51,815 nt of DNA from Planctomycetota bacterium (GTDB taxonomy: Bacteria; Planctomycetota; JACOTG01). Positions 16,028 through 28,255 of this stretch are shown here, piece after piece. Position 1 is the stretch's first letter. The number at the start of each line of letters is the position of its first letter. The position numbers were made by a program, and so were the translations under genes. Below the pieces are notes generated by a model. It was given only the letters and a program-made list of their open reading frames with translations, did no database searches and was not told the origin of the DNA. The DNA is taken from NCBI GenBank assembly GCA_016178505.1, contig JACOTG010000092.1:1-51815 (forward strand), written 5' to 3'.

Positions 16028-17590
16028 CTACGAACGGCTCAGGGCTTCCTCGTTGAGCGGGCCCGGCGCGAGGCGCGTGTCGAAGAGGTCCCAGCCGAAC
16101 GGCATGCGATGGATGAGGCGGTACTTTCTCGCGAATTCCTTCCACCGCGGCTCGCGCGTGCCCGGGAGGGCGAGAACGAAGAGCGGGTGGTGGCTCACGT
16201 CGATCTCGCCGTCGACGCCGCGCCACAAGAGCATCTTGCGACGGAGCCAAAAGTCGAGGCACGGCTCGCGCCCGTCGATGAAGCACGACACCACGGCGTC
16301 CCCGGGAAGCATCGTCGCCATGACCTCCACTTGACGCTCGAACTCGGCGAGATCCGTTCGCACTTGCAGGTTCCCCCGCCCGCGAACGCCGGCGTTTGCG
16401 AACGACAATGCGAGGAACGCAAAGCTCGCCGTCCCGAGCGCGACGCGTCCGAGTGGGCGCGCACGCGTTTCTTCTCGAAGGGCGTCGAAGCCGAGCGCCG
16501 CGCCGATAGCGAGCGTGAGCGCCACGTGGTCGGCCGTGTGAGGGTGGAATTAGGTGTGGTGGCGAAAGACCAGGTACCACGCGCTTTCGCCGAGCGCGAT
16601 CACTCCGAGCCACACGATCCGTCGTCGCAGCAGGACGCGCCGTCGCGCGAGCGCGATCACGAGGATGCTGCTCGCCGCGAACACGATCAGCGAGAGCCAG
16701 TGGTAGTCGCGCATCCGCACGAACATCTCCCACCGGAATCCCCAGCCGAGGAGGCGCGGGAAATCGGTGGAGACGCGCACGGCCGCAGCCGTCGCGAGAT
16801 CGCCGATCGCAGCGCCGAGGCTGCCGAGCAGGACGGCGTTGTGTGCCACGCGGCCCGCGAGCGCGACAACGAGTCCGGCCGTGACGGCTGCGCCCGCCCA
16901 TGCCGCAAGTCTGGCTCGATCTCGCCGATTTCCCGGCGCGATGACGAGCGGGGCGAGCACCGCGTAGATGGCGATCGCAGGAATCATCTCGAAGCCGCAA
17001 AGGAACATCGCCCCGAACGACGTTGCCGCGGCGGCAGCCAGGAAGCGCCGGCGCGTACGACCGTCCGACGTGCATGCGAGCGTGACGAACAGGATCGTCC
17101 AGGCTTTCGCGGCGAAGTCGTACGACTGATAGCAGAACGAATCCGAGAGCAGTCGAAACGGCGCCTGCACTGCGAGGGCAAGCAAAGCCGCGAACGCGGC
17201 GGGAGTGCTGCCGACGACGCGACGCACGAGCAGGAACACGGCGATGAGGGTCGACGAGGCGATGAGGAGCGGGAAGATGCGCGCGACTCGCGGCGAGCAA
17301 CCGAGCTTGAAGAGAACGGCCAATGCAACCGTCGGGAACGACGGCCAAGGCACGTAGTAATACGGCTCGAGCCCGAGCGCCGGCCCGTCGTCCATCGTCA
17401 CCCCGAAGCGGAGGTTCGCGAAGCCGTACGTGTCGAGGTTGCGCGCGGCAAGCTCGATCATCGTGTCGCTCCAGTAGTCCCCGTGGTCGGGAGTCTCGGA
17501 GCGAAGGCTCTGCGTGACGAAAAGGACGGCGGCGAACGCGACCGCAAGCGCGATAGCGAACGAAGTTGTGGATCGAAAAGCGAATCGCAT
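16028..17590 (-). pseudogene. GT-C type membrane glycosyltransferase interrupted by an in-frame TAA
   Basis: A single reading frame of 521 codons from ATG 17590 is broken only by TAA at 16552-16550. The first 346 codons carry an early acidic loop (DHGDYWSDTMIELAARNL) and many transmembrane segments, like GT-C family 39-type glycosyltransferases. After the stop the same frame resumes in the middle of a histidine-rich loop (FHPHTADHVALTL), then more membrane and a soluble tail rich in Trp/Arg. No base shift is needed to join the parts. The sugar donor and acceptor are unknown. A point mutation, a sequence error, or true read-through are the options; without read-through, two truncated proteins would result. 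Confidence 0.7.
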
Positions 17591-17754
17591 GGCGTCGGGC
17601 GGCGGCGCCGAAACCGCTCAGGCCGACGAGCGAACGAGTTCGGGCCGCGCACGCGCATCGTACCCGATCGCGCCATCGTCGATTCAGGGACAGATCGCAG
17701 CGACTGATCGACCTTCGAGGGGATCAGGTTCAGCGAACGAAGCGAAGCTGGCGA

Positions 17755-18831
17755 TCAGCGCTCGGCGGTGGCCCACCATGTCAGCCAGTCGGCCGGCTTC
17801 ATGCCGAGGTCCTGGTGGGTCAGCGCGGCAAGTGCATCGTGCGCCGCAATGCGAACGTCGTCGATGGGATCCCGCAAGCGATCCACGATCCCCCTGAATG
17901 CGGTTCGCGTGCCGAGGCGAGCCAACGCGTTGATGGCTTCGCGGCGGACGCCGCAATCGGAATCGTCGAGGAGCTTTTGAATCGCGGCGCCCGAGCGGAC
18001 GTCGCCGAGCCAGACGAGAGACTGGATTGCCGTTCGGCGCGTCTCGGGTCGCTCGCGCGACAACGCCGTTTCGATCCGTGCCGGCGCCTTCGGATCCTTC
18101 GTCAGTGCGAGCAATCGTAGGATCGGTTCCGCTGCGTCGTCGTCCGCGCTGCTCAGGAGATTCGAAACCGGGGAGAACACGGATTCTCGACGGGCGATCG
18201 CGGCGCGCAGCCCATCCTCGGACGCTTCGCGCACCCAACTGTCCGCGTCGCGCAGCCCTCGAAGAAAGATCGGTGTCGACGTCGAGTCCGGGCGCTCGGC
18301 GAGGAGTCGGTACGCCGCGCGCCGCGCATCGCCGTGCCCCGAAGTCGCGACTCGAGCGGCGGCCTGAGGCACGCGCGGATCGTCGAAGTTCCCCAGAGAC
18401 TCGAGAATCGTCGATTGCAAATCCGAGTTCGAAGCTGGGAGTTTTCGAACGAACGCATCGATCGCGCGCTCGTCGCCAATGTCGCGAAGCACCCACGTCA
18501 ACCAGGTCGATTCGGGCGCCACGCTCGCGTCGTACGCCTCCAGAAGCAGCGGCACGGCCGCGACTCCCAGCTTCGCGAGGTCTCCAGCCGCGTCTTCCTT
18601 TCGTTCGCGATTGCCGTCACGCAGCTGCTGCCGCAGGCGGTCGACTGTGCTTTTCAGCTCGGGGTCGACGGCGCGACCGGTTGCGGGATCGCGAGTGGTC
18701 GTCGAAAGAGACCGTGCCGCAGCGCCGACCGGCGCCACGGCGCGTGTCGGCGAATCGGCAAACGCTGCCGATGCGACCACGCCGAGTGCGACGAGACCGC
18801 GAGCAGTGGAAGACAGCATCGGATGCCTCAT
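17755..18831 (-). CDS. Secreted HEAT-repeat protein of the pseudopilin operon
   Basis: The 358-residue product starts with a signal peptide (to about AAFADSP) and, after a charged linker, is made of alpha-alpha HEAT/PBS-lyase-like repeats (for example VRREAINALARLG and VRIAAHDALAAL). Its start overlaps the stop of the preceding pilin-like gene as TGATG, so it is translated from the same mRNA as three pseudopilins. HEAT repeats generally bind proteins, so a periplasmic partner of the pilus-like apparatus is inferred. The C-terminus ends LTWWATAER with no extra domain. Confidence 0.8.
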   Translation of the reverse strand: MRHPMLSSTARGLVALGVVASAAFADSPTRAVAPVGAAARSLSTTTRDPATGRAVDPELKSTVDRLRQQLRDGNRERKEDAAGDLAKLGVAAVPLLLEAYDASVAPESTWLTWVLRDIGDERAIDAFVRKLPASNSDLQSTILESLGNFDDPRVPQAAARVATSGHGDARRAAYRLLAERPDSTSTPIFLRGLRDADSWVREASEDGLRAAIARRESVFSPVSNLLSSADDDAAEPILRLLALTKDPKAPARIETALSRERPETRRTAIQSLVWLGDVRSGAAIQKLLDDSDCGVRREAINALARLGTRTAFRGIVDRLRDPIDDVRIAAHDALAALTHQDLGMKPADWLTWWATAER

Positions 18832-20051
18832 CAGTTGTTCGCGACCTCGCGCCAGCCACATTGCGCGTACGACGGGATGACCGGCAGCAGCCCGAGCACG
18901 GCGCTCGAGTACTTGATGGTGGCGTTTCCATTGCCGAAGACATTTCCTACCTGGCTCGTGCCGAACGTGACGATGGAACCCACGATCTCGGCGGTTCCGT
19001 TCACGTGGTCGACGTAGTCCGTCACGAGCAGGCCCTTGAATCGACCGTGCAAGTTCTTGACGACGGAATTCGAGTACGCGCTGTGGAAGACCACGATCGA
19101 CGGATCCGCGTTCATCGCGTCGCCGAACTCGCCTGGATTCCAAACGGGGCCGCTTGCGGACGTCGCGGGGAAATCCATGACGATGATCTTGCCGCCGGGG
19201 ATCTCTCCGCCGTTTTGAGACAGGTAGGTCGAGAAGGCGCTTGCCGACGAAAAGTACGTGCCCTGGTTCTGGGCGAGTTGCGTCAGCGTTCCGTCGGCCA
19301 AGCCGAGCAACGCATCGGGCGACTGCGGAAACGGAGCGAGGTCCTCGTCCACACGTCCGTCCCCGTCGTTGTCGATTCCGTCGAGAGCCTCTTCATCGAC
19401 TCGACCGTCGCCGTCGTTGTCGAGAGAATCGCCGTACAGAACGGCCTGCTGAAATACCCCATTCAACGCGGTTGCGCGCCGGATGGGTGCAAGGCCGTTT
19501 CCACCGACCGAGGAGCTTCCGCCGGACGTCACGAGCTGCGACGAGGTCACACCGTTTACGCCCGGGCCCACGACGCCGAACCCATTCAGGTCCCAGTCGC
19601 GCCCGTCGACGGTCACGCTTCCGGACAGTGCAACCGGTCCGTTGGCCGTGATCGCGGCTTTCGTTCGGAGGCGTTGTGTTTGATTCTCGACGTCGACCTC
19701 TACCGCGCGATCGATTCCCGCGAAGCTCGCGTGGGAAGTCAGCCGGTAAACGCGATTGCCCGCGGCAGAGGTCCCGAGCACGCTCGCGGTGACCGAGTAG
19801 GGCAGCCTCGCATCGGTGTGCCGGTCGATCGAAGCGTTCAGGCCGCGGTTCAGCCGGTCGAACGACTCGCTGATCCCCGACTCCGCGGCTTGCAGGGCCC
19901 TCGTGTTCCGCGAATCGGAGTCGGTGCGCCGAATCTCGCTCCCGCACACGAGAACGAACGCGTACGTGAAGCCCGCGATGAACACGCCGGTCACGAGCGA
20001 GACCACGAGCACGGATCCGCGAACGCTTCTGCAGCGCGCCTGCGCATTCAT
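18831..20051 (-). CDS. PilX-like pseudopilus protein with calcium-loop repeats
   Basis: The 406-residue protein has one N-terminal membrane segment (GSVLVVSLVTGVFIAGFTYA) followed by the AAESGISESF region typical of PilX N-terminal domains. Residues 211-238 contain two copies of DNDGDGRVDE, calcium-binding loops of thrombospondin-3/EF-like type, which is unusual inside a PilX-like chain. The rest is predicted beta-rich and probably surface exposed. AAGGAG precedes ATG 20051. It lies third in an operon after two prepilin-like genes and overlaps the HEAT gene. Confidence 0.75.
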   Translation of the reverse strand: MNAQARCRSVRGSVLVVSLVTGVFIAGFTYAFVLVCGSEIRRTDSDSRNTRALQAAESGISESFDRLNRGLNASIDRHTDARLPYSVTASVLGTSAAGNRVYRLTSHASFAGIDRAVEVDVENQTQRLRTKAAITANGPVALSGSVTVDGRDWDLNGFGVVGPGVNGVTSSQLVTSGGSSSVGGNGLAPIRRATALNGVFQQAVLYGDSLDNDGDGRVDEEALDGIDNDGDGRVDEDLAPFPQSPDALLGLADGTLTQLAQNQGTYFSSASAFSTYLSQNGGEIPGGKIIVMDFPATSASGPVWNPGEFGDAMNADPSIVVFHSAYSNSVVKNLHGRFKGLLVTDYVDHVNGTAEIVGSIVTFGTSQVGNVFGNGNATIKYSSAVLGLLPVIPSYAQCGWREVANN

Positions 20052-20064
20052 GACGATCTCCTTC

Positions 20065-20694
20065 TCAGTTGCGAGGGAAAACCAGCTCCGTCACCGGGAC
20101 GGAGAATGAACTGCCGTCGGCGTCGCGTGCCACGAGGGTCAAAGAGATCTCCAACGTCTTCGCAGACGCCCAACGAAACGTGAGTCCGTTTGAAGCGACG
20201 TTGGTGCACAAGGCGGTCGTCACGCCGCCGACCACGTGTGAAACGACGCATTCGTCCGCGATCCCGTTGCTGTTGTCGTCGCGTCCGTTTGCGATTTCGC
20301 CGGGCGCAAGGTCGAGTCGAAGCGTGGCCTGCGGCAGCTGATCCCAGCGAATGCGCGCGGTGCTGAGATCGAAATCGTCGAAGTTCTGGATCGCGTTCTC
20401 GTGGTACGCGCCGTATCGGCGCCGAAAAGTGAGCGTGTGGACCGTCGCGGCTCCGCCCGCGAACGGATCGATCTTCGCACCGCGAATCTCGCTCGCGAGA
20501 CGCCCGACGGCGGTCCGTGCTTGTCCCTCCAGGCGCGTTCGTGTCATGCCCGTGTCGACGGACCGTTGTCCCGCGGTCATCAGGCCGACGACACCTCCAA
20601 TGATGGCGACGCTCAGGGCGGATGCGATCGTTGTCTCGATGATCGTGAAGCCGCGAATCGGACGAGTGCGGCCCGTCGTTGCAATCGCTCGCAT
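20065..20694 (-). CDS. PilW-like prepilin-type protein
   Basis: The 209-residue protein carries a type IV prepilin leader: the cleavage site is Gly15-Phe16 in RPIRGFTIIETTIASALSV, with the +5 glutamate (Glu20) kept. A single hydrophobic helix follows, then a soluble domain typical of minor pseudopilins. AAGGAG lies before ATG 20694. It is the second gene of the pseudopilin operon, 13 bases after the first and 13 before the PilX-like gene. Minor pilins such as PilW prime the assembly of pilus or secretion pseudopilus fibres; no assembly ATPase or prepilin peptidase is in this window. Confidence 0.8.
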   Translation of the reverse strand: MRAIATTGRTRPIRGFTIIETTIASALSVAIIGGVVGLMTAGQRSVDTGMTRTRLEGQARTAVGRLASEIRGAKIDPFAGGAATVHTLTFRRRYGAYHENAIQNFDDFDLSTARIRWDQLPQATLRLDLAPGEIANGRDDNSNGIADECVVSHVVGGVTTALCTNVASNGLTFRWASAKTLEISLTLVARDADGSSFSVPVTELVFPRN

Positions 20695-20707
20695 CGGAGT
20701 TGCTCCT

Positions 20708-21157
20708 TCAGTTGTTGCTCAAGCGAGACGTGAGCTCGTACGACCGCGCGCCGTTCCCGCCGCGCCAGTCGATGCGAACCGTGACGTCCAAGAGCTTCGT
20801 GCCTCCGAGCGCCGACGGTGCCGCGGTGACTCGCCCTGGAAGACCGTCGGCGTCACCGATCGTTGGCGACAAGGGAGGAACGGCGAAGTTTCGAGCAGCC
20901 GAGGTGCCGGAGTAGGTGGGCACGACTTGACCGAAGTTCGTGCGAGAGAGCTCACGGATCTGCTCGAGCTTCTTCACAGCCGCGATCTTCGCTGCGGACA
21001 GCTCGCGCGCCGAGCGGCTCATCGCAAAGCCCGACTCGATCACGCCCAGCATCCCGATGAGGCTCACCGACATCACGACGGTGCCGATCATCAGCTCGAG
21101 CAGCGTGAAACCGGCTCGTTGCGTACCACGAGCGCGATGCGCTTCGTTGCGGGACAT
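20708..21157 (-). CDS. PilV-like prepilin-type protein
   Basis: The 149-residue protein is a type IV prepilin: leader cleavage at Gly16-Phe17 in QRAGFTLLELMIGTVVMSVS, with the +5 Glu21 conserved. One membrane helix and a small soluble domain follow. ATG 21157 is chosen because GAGGAGGAG stands directly upstream at the right spacing, and an earlier start would add low-complexity residues. It is the first gene of the operon and has a clear promoter about 40 bases upstream. Confidence 0.82.
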   Translation of the reverse strand: MSRNEAHRARGTQRAGFTLLELMIGTVVMSVSLIGMLGVIESGFAMSRSARELSAAKIAAVKKLEQIRELSRTNFGQVVPTYSGTSAARNFAVPPLSPTIGDADGLPGRVTAAPSALGGTKLLDVTVRIDWRGGNGARSYELTSRLSNN

Positions 21158-21197
21158 CTCTCCTCCTCGACCGGTACAGGATGTAGTGGTCGTCGCA

Positions 21198-21225
21198 ACT
21201 ATAAGCCCACTGCGTGGAGAATCAA
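21198..21225 (-). promoter_or_regulatory. Promoter of the pseudopilin operon
   Basis: On the minus strand TTGATT (21225-21220), a 16-base spacer and TATAGT (21203-21198) precede ATG 21157 by about 40 bases. The same hexamer style, TTGATT-16-TATACT, precedes the thiolase operon. Confidence 0.6.
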
Positions 21226-21531
21226 ATTTGCATGCGCATCCGAAACACACGCGTCATCGACGAGCGTTCGAATCCGAGGCAATCCTCGACACGCGAGGAC
21301 GTTCTCACCGGCCGCGCATCGAGGGCATTCGAAACGGCGTGACATTCGACCAGCAAACTCCGACGAGAGAAAAGGCAGGCGGCCGAGATCGCCCACCGTG
21401 CCCTGCGCAATCCGATTTGACACGACCGGCTTCGGCGGCGTGCTGCCGAAACTCGTGGTCGGCGTCGTCCGACAAGATAGGCTTCGAGAATCGAGAATCT
21501 TCCCTGGGTCGCGAGCCGACGGCCGCGCGGG
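21226..21531. other. Intergenic stretch between the pseudopilin and ATP synthase operons
   Basis: No gene or clear terminator can be supported. Short frames on both strands lack a Shine-Dalgarno and family features. The ATP synthase operon ends at 21532 and the pseudopilin promoter lies just below 21226, so transcription of both is in the same direction here. Confidence 0.4.
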
Positions 21532-21981
21532 CTACGAGTGGATGGTCGCCGAGTCAGGGGCCTTCGACGCGCTGAGGCGCGCCTGCGCCTCGCGCATCTT
21601 GAGGATCTTCCGGCGATAGCTCTCGTCGTCGAGTGCGCGAATGCCGGCGAGTTCCTTGCGGTCGATCTCGATGTGCTCCTTGGTGATCTCGTCGGTCTTC
21701 TGCGCGCGGTTCGCGAGGACGGTGACGTGATCCTTCACGACCTGCACGAACCCGCCGTAGACCGCGAAGCGAATGACGTGGCCCGCGGATTCCTTCACGC
21801 GCATGACGCCGTAGCCGAGGATCGCCATGTACGCGGCGTGGCCCGGGAGGAAGCCGACCTCGCCGTCATCCGGCCCGGGGACGACGACGAACTCGGCGTT
21901 GCCGTCGAAGAGCGGTCGATCCGCCGTGACGACGGTGCAGCGAAGTCTCGGGTGATTGGCGATCGTCTCCTTCGTCGACAT
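21532..21981 (-). CDS. atpC: ATP synthase F1 subunit epsilon
   Basis: The 149-residue subunit begins MSTKETIANHP and has the usual beta-sandwich (FVVVPGPDDGEVGFLPGHAAY) and a C-terminal helical hairpin (RKILKMREAQARLS). It couples the rotor to F1 and can damp ATP hydrolysis. An in-frame TTG at 21990 overlaps the atpD stop but would leave the ribosome-binding site too close; ATG 21981 is preferred. It is the last gene of the operon. Confidence 0.92.
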   Translation of the reverse strand: MSTKETIANHPRLRCTVVTADRPLFDGNAEFVVVPGPDDGEVGFLPGHAAYMAILGYGVMRVKESAGHVIRFAVYGGFVQVVKDHVTVLANRAQKTDEITKEHIEIDRKELAGIRALDDESYRRKILKMREAQARLSASKAPDSATIHS

Positions 21982-21986
21982 CTCGC

Positions 21987-23420
<1,434 letters not shown>

Positions 23421-23476
23421 TCAGACGACCGACCGTGTGGCAAAGAGCGATCGTGCTTTCGTGTCTCGAACAACGA

Positions 23477-24361
23477 CTAACCCTTCAACGCCTCGACGCC
23501 TCCCATGATCTCCGCGAGCTCCTGCGTGATCTGCGACTGGCGCGCCTTGTTGTAGGTCAGGCGCAGCGACCGAAGCAGATCGCCGGCGTTGTCCGTCGCG
23601 TTTTTCATCGCGATGCGACGCGCCGACTGCTCCGACGCCTGGCTGTCAACCATTGCACCGAGGAGCGACACCTTCACGTAGAGCGGCAGGATCGAATCGA
23701 GGATCGGCCCGGGGCCCGGCTCGAACAGGAACTCGACCGCCGCTTCGGCCTTCTTCTCGCTCGACTTGGCCTCCGGTTTCGGCACCGGCAGGAGCCGCTC
23801 GACGACCGGGACCTGGCGCCCCGCCGACTGGAAGTGCGAGTAGATGACGTCGACCTGGTCCGTCTCGCTCTTCGTGAACCGGTCGATGAAGACCTGAGCC
23901 AACTTCTCGGCCTCGTCGAACGACGGCTTGTCGGAAAGCGTCGTGTACTGTTCCTTCATCTCGACCTTTGTGTAGCGGAAGAAGGCGATGCCCTTCTTTC
24001 CGGCGACGTAGAGGTCGACGGCGCGTCCCGCAGCTTTCGCCTCTTCGAGCGTCGTCCGAGCGAGGCGGATCAGGTTCGTGTTGAACGCACCGCAAAGGCC
24101 GCGATTCGCCGTGATCACGAAGAGGCACGACCGCTTCACCGCGTCCGGCGTTCGCAGCAGCGGATGCGACGCGTTGCCGCCCGCCGCGGCCGCGACGGCA
24201 GCGAGCATCTCGCGCAGCTTCGACGCGTACGGCCGCGTCGCGTGCACGCGGTCTTGTGCGCGCTTGAGGCGACTCGTCGCGACCAGTTCCATCGTGCGCG
24301 TGATCTTGCGCGTCGATTCGACGGACTTGATCCGCTTCTTCAGTTCACGGGCGCGGGCCAA
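23477..24361 (-). CDS. atpG: ATP synthase F1 subunit gamma
   Basis: The 294-residue rotor shaft begins with the typical coiled-coil MARARELKKRIKSVESTRKI and ends with the partner helix YNKARQSQITQELAEIMGG. Start codon is TTG 24361, with AAGGAG 6 bases upstream; this start falls where family members start. It is 3 bases after the atpA stop codon. A 71-base gap before atpD contains no gene. Confidence 0.95.
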   Translation of the reverse strand: MARARELKKRIKSVESTRKITRTMELVATSRLKRAQDRVHATRPYASKLREMLAAVAAAAGGNASHPLLRTPDAVKRSCLFVITANRGLCGAFNTNLIRLARTTLEEAKAAGRAVDLYVAGKKGIAFFRYTKVEMKEQYTTLSDKPSFDEAEKLAQVFIDRFTKSETDQVDVIYSHFQSAGRQVPVVERLLPVPKPEAKSSEKKAEAAVEFLFEPGPGPILDSILPLYVKVSLLGAMVDSQASEQSARRIAMKNATDNAGDLLRSLRLTYNKARQSQITQELAEIMGGVEALKG

Positions 24362-24364
24362 GCT

Positions 24365-25879
<1,515 letters not shown>

Positions 25880-25887
25880 GGTGAGCC

Positions 25888-26433
25888 TCAGTTGCCTTGG
25901 GACAACAAACGATCGCGCAATAGTCCGAGCTGGGTGCGCAAGCTAGCGTCGATGAGCCGGTCCTGAACCTTGAACACGACGCCCCCGAGGATCGCCGGAT
26001 CGGTGATGGCGTCGAGGGTGATTCGCTTGCCGAGCTGCTTCGAGAGCAGCGCTTCGGCGTCGTGAACGAGCCCGTCGCCCATCGGCACCGCCGTGCGAGC
26101 CGTTCCGCGCACGATGCCCTGCATGTCGTCGACGAGCGAGCGAAACGCCGCGTGAATCTCCATCAGGTGGTCGATGCGTGCTTTGTCGACCAGCACTCCG
26201 AGGAAGTTCCGGAAGAGAGATGACGCACTCGCGCCGAGGCACTTCTCGATGAGAGCGAGCTTGTCCTCGAGGAGCATGTTCGGCGAGCCGAGGTAGGCCT
26301 GGAGACGCGGCTCGGCCCGCCACGCGGCGGCAAACGATTCGAACTCCTCGGTCACCTGCGGCAGCACGCTCTTTTCCTGAGCGAGTTGAAAGAGAGCCGT
26401 GCCGTAGATGCGGCCGAGAGGGCTGGCGATCAC
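25888..26433 (-). CDS. atpH: ATP synthase F1 subunit delta
   Basis: The 181-residue subunit has the N-terminal helical bundle ([18 protein letters not shown]) and the C-terminal [19 protein letters not shown] segment that joins F1 to the b stalk. The GTG start at 26433 overlaps the atpF stop as GTGA, so its translation is coupled to atpF. Confidence 0.92.
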   Translation of the reverse strand: MIASPLGRIYGTALFQLAQEKSVLPQVTEEFESFAAAWRAEPRLQAYLGSPNMLLEDKLALIEKCLGASASSLFRNFLGVLVDKARIDHLMEIHAAFRSLVDDMQGIVRGTARTAVPMGDGLVHDAEALLSKQLGKRITLDAITDPAILGGVVFKVQDRLIDASLRTQLGLLRDRLLSQGN

Positions 26434-26969
26434 CGCTTGGCCTCCATCTCCTGGAGCGCGCCCTTGACCAAATCTTGGTGATCCTTGGCGTTCAGCTTCT
26501 GCTTGATGAGCTTCGATGCCATGTCGACGGAAAGCGTGACCGCCTCGCGGCGGATGCTGTCGATCGCGGAGTCTCGAGCGAGCGCGATCTCGCGATTGGC
26601 GCGCTCGAGCAGCTCCTGCGAATCGGTGCGCGCCTTGTCGTTGATCGCCTTCTTCAACTCCTCGGCGTCGCGGCGACCCTCGTCGACGATCGCGCGAGCC
26701 TCCTCGTGCGCTTTGTGGAGTTGGCGCTGGTAGTCCTCCATGATGCGCTGCGCATCGTCCTTCAGCTTCTGCGCGTTCTCGACCGCATCGCGAATGGTCT
26801 TCTCGCGGTTCTCGAGCGCGGAGAGGAGCGGCTTCCACGCAAACTTCCAGAGCACGAGCAGCACGAACGCGAACGTCACGACCGTCCACACGACCAGCCC
26901 GGGCTCGGGGTCGAGGACGCCCGAGGCGAGCGGCAACGGCATCGCGAGTCCGCTGCAGATGAGCGACAT
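26430..26969 (-). CDS. atpF: ATP synthase Fo subunit b
   Basis: The 179-residue peripheral stalk subunit has one N-terminal membrane helix (VVWTVVTFAFVLLVLWKF) followed by a long charged coiled coil rich in Lys, Glu and Arg. ATG 26969 is preferred because AAGGGAG is just upstream. It overlaps atpH by four bases. Confidence 0.93.
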   Translation of the reverse strand: MSLICSGLAMPLPLASGVLDPEPGLVVWTVVTFAFVLLVLWKFAWKPLLSALENREKTIRDAVENAQKLKDDAQRIMEDYQRQLHKAHEEARAIVDEGRRDAEELKKAINDKARTDSQELLERANREIALARDSAIDSIRREAVTLSVDMASKLIKQKLNAKDHQDLVKGALQEMEAKR

Positions 26970-26986
26970 GCGCGTCTCCCTTTCGG

Positions 26987-27319
26987 TTACTTCGGGATTT
27001 GGCCCTGGATCAGGAGGCAGATCACCGCGCCGAAGAGCGCAACGCCTTCGATGAGCGCGGCCGTGAGGATCATGGCGCCGCGAATGTCGCCGGCGGCCTC
27101 CGGTTGACGCGCGATCGACTCGCACGCCGCCGACGCGATGCGCGAGATGCCGAAGCCGGCGCCGAACACGAGGAACCCGAGGCCCAAGCCCGCGCCGATG
27201 CCGAGCAGACCTTCACCGACCGAGAGCGGATTGCTGCCGGTTCGCCCCTCGGCGAACGCCGTTGCGCACATCGCCATTGCCGTCAAGATTACCCATTGCC
27301 ACCGAATCGCAGTCTTCAT
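26987..27319 (-). CDS. atpE: ATP synthase Fo subunit c with N-terminal extension
   Basis: The 110-residue subunit is longer than the usual 70-90 residues because a signal-like hydrophobic segment (MKTAIRWQWVILTAMAMCAT, then AFAEG) precedes the two classical helices. The Gly-rich first helix (GIGAGLGLGFLVFGAGFGI), the polar loop ARQPE and the second helix with the ion-binding Glu91 (ALIEGVALFG) are normal. Gly after the Glu, with no Ser-Thr sodium signature, favours proton coupling. ATG 27319 follows GGGAGG at 5 bases. The stop is TAA, a normal stop here. Confidence 0.93.
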   Translation of the reverse strand: MKTAIRWQWVILTAMAMCATAFAEGRTGSNPLSVGEGLLGIGAGLGLGFLVFGAGFGISRIASAACESIARQPEAAGDIRGAMILTAALIEGVALFGAVICLLIQGQIPK

Positions 27320-27385
27320 CGAATCCTCCCGCACCAGTCTCACCAATCGTTACGCTCGTCTTGCGTTGCTGCCGGCCGAGTTCTT

Positions 27386-28255
27386 CTAGTGCTCTGGGTG
27401 AAGCGCCGCACCCACGAACACCGCGGACAAGAACGTGAAAATGTAGGCCTGCAGGAACGCCACGAAGATCTCGAGCAAGTAGATCGCCGCCGCGCCGGGG
27501 ACCGAGGCAAAGGCGACGAGATAGCTCTTGAACACGACGATCAACGACACGAGCACGAAGATGACCAGGTGCCCGGCCGTCATGTTGGCGAAGAGACGAA
27601 TCATCAACGCGAACGCCTTCGCGAAGATGCCGACGACCTCGATGACGAACATGAGCGGCCACAGCCAGAACGGAAGGCCGTGCGGCACGAGGTTCTTCCA
27701 GAACGCGATCGGCCCTTGCTTCGCCATGCCGCCGACGAAGATCGCGATGAGCGTGACGCTCGCCATCGCCCCCGTCACGTTCACGTTGGCGGTCGGCGTC
27801 GCGGATCCCGGAACGGGGAATAGGCCAACCAAGTTGCAGCCGAGGACGAAGAAGAAAACCGACAGGAAGAACGGCGTCATGCGCCGCGCGTCGTCACCGT
27901 GGAGATACTGATCGATGACGTCTTCGCGAAGGAAGACGACCACCGCTTCGATCGCGTTACGAAAACCGCGCGGAACGATCGACGTCCCACGACAGGCGAC
28001 CAGTAGGAAGAGCATCGTGAGGCCCGCAGCGACCCACATCGTCGCCACGGTGTTCGTGATCGTGAAATCGAACATCCCCACCTTGGGCAGCGGCACGAGA
28101 TCGATCCGGTGGTGGACGTGACCGATCGGATCCGCAAGGGGGTTGTGACCCGCTTCTTCCGCTAGTTTCGACGCACCCTCGGCTACGCGATGAGCGCCTT
28201 CCTCGGCTTCCTGTGCGAGCGCGAGGACGAGCGCTCCGAGATCACGAAGCCACAC
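27386..28255 (-). CDS. atpB: ATP synthase Fo subunit a
   Basis: The 289-residue membrane subunit contains the essential arginine helix FALMIRLFANMTAGH and the C-terminal helix with AFLQAYIFTFLS. Together with the c-ring it forms the proton path. A His/Glu-rich N-terminal stretch before the first helix is longer than usual. GTG 28255 is chosen because AAGGAGG is 9 bases upstream. It overlaps the end of atpI by 14 bases. Confidence 0.94.
   Translation of the reverse strand: MWLRDLGALVLALAQEAEEGAHRVAEGASKLAEEAGHNPLADPIGHVHHRIDLVPLPKVGMFDFTITNTVATMWVAAGLTMLFLLVACRGTSIVPRGFRNAIEAVVVFLREDVIDQYLHGDDARRMTPFFLSVFFFVLGCNLVGLFPVPGSATPTANVNVTGAMASVTLIAIFVGGMAKQGPIAFWKNLVPHGLPFWLWPLMFVIEVVGIFAKAFALMIRLFANMTAGHLVIFVLVSLIVVFKSYLVAFASVPGAAAIYLLEIFVAFLQAYIFTFLSAVFVGAALHPEH

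Noticed and set aside
18027-20183. 718-codon plus-strand frame across the pseudopilin/HEAT genes
   Set aside because: Arg-rich shadow of minus-strand genes that have prepilin leaders, ribosome-binding sites and coupled starts.
21199-21423. 74-codon minus-strand frame before the pseudopilin operon
   Set aside because: It runs over the operon's promoter and has no ribosome-binding site; the Cys pair in it looks accidental.
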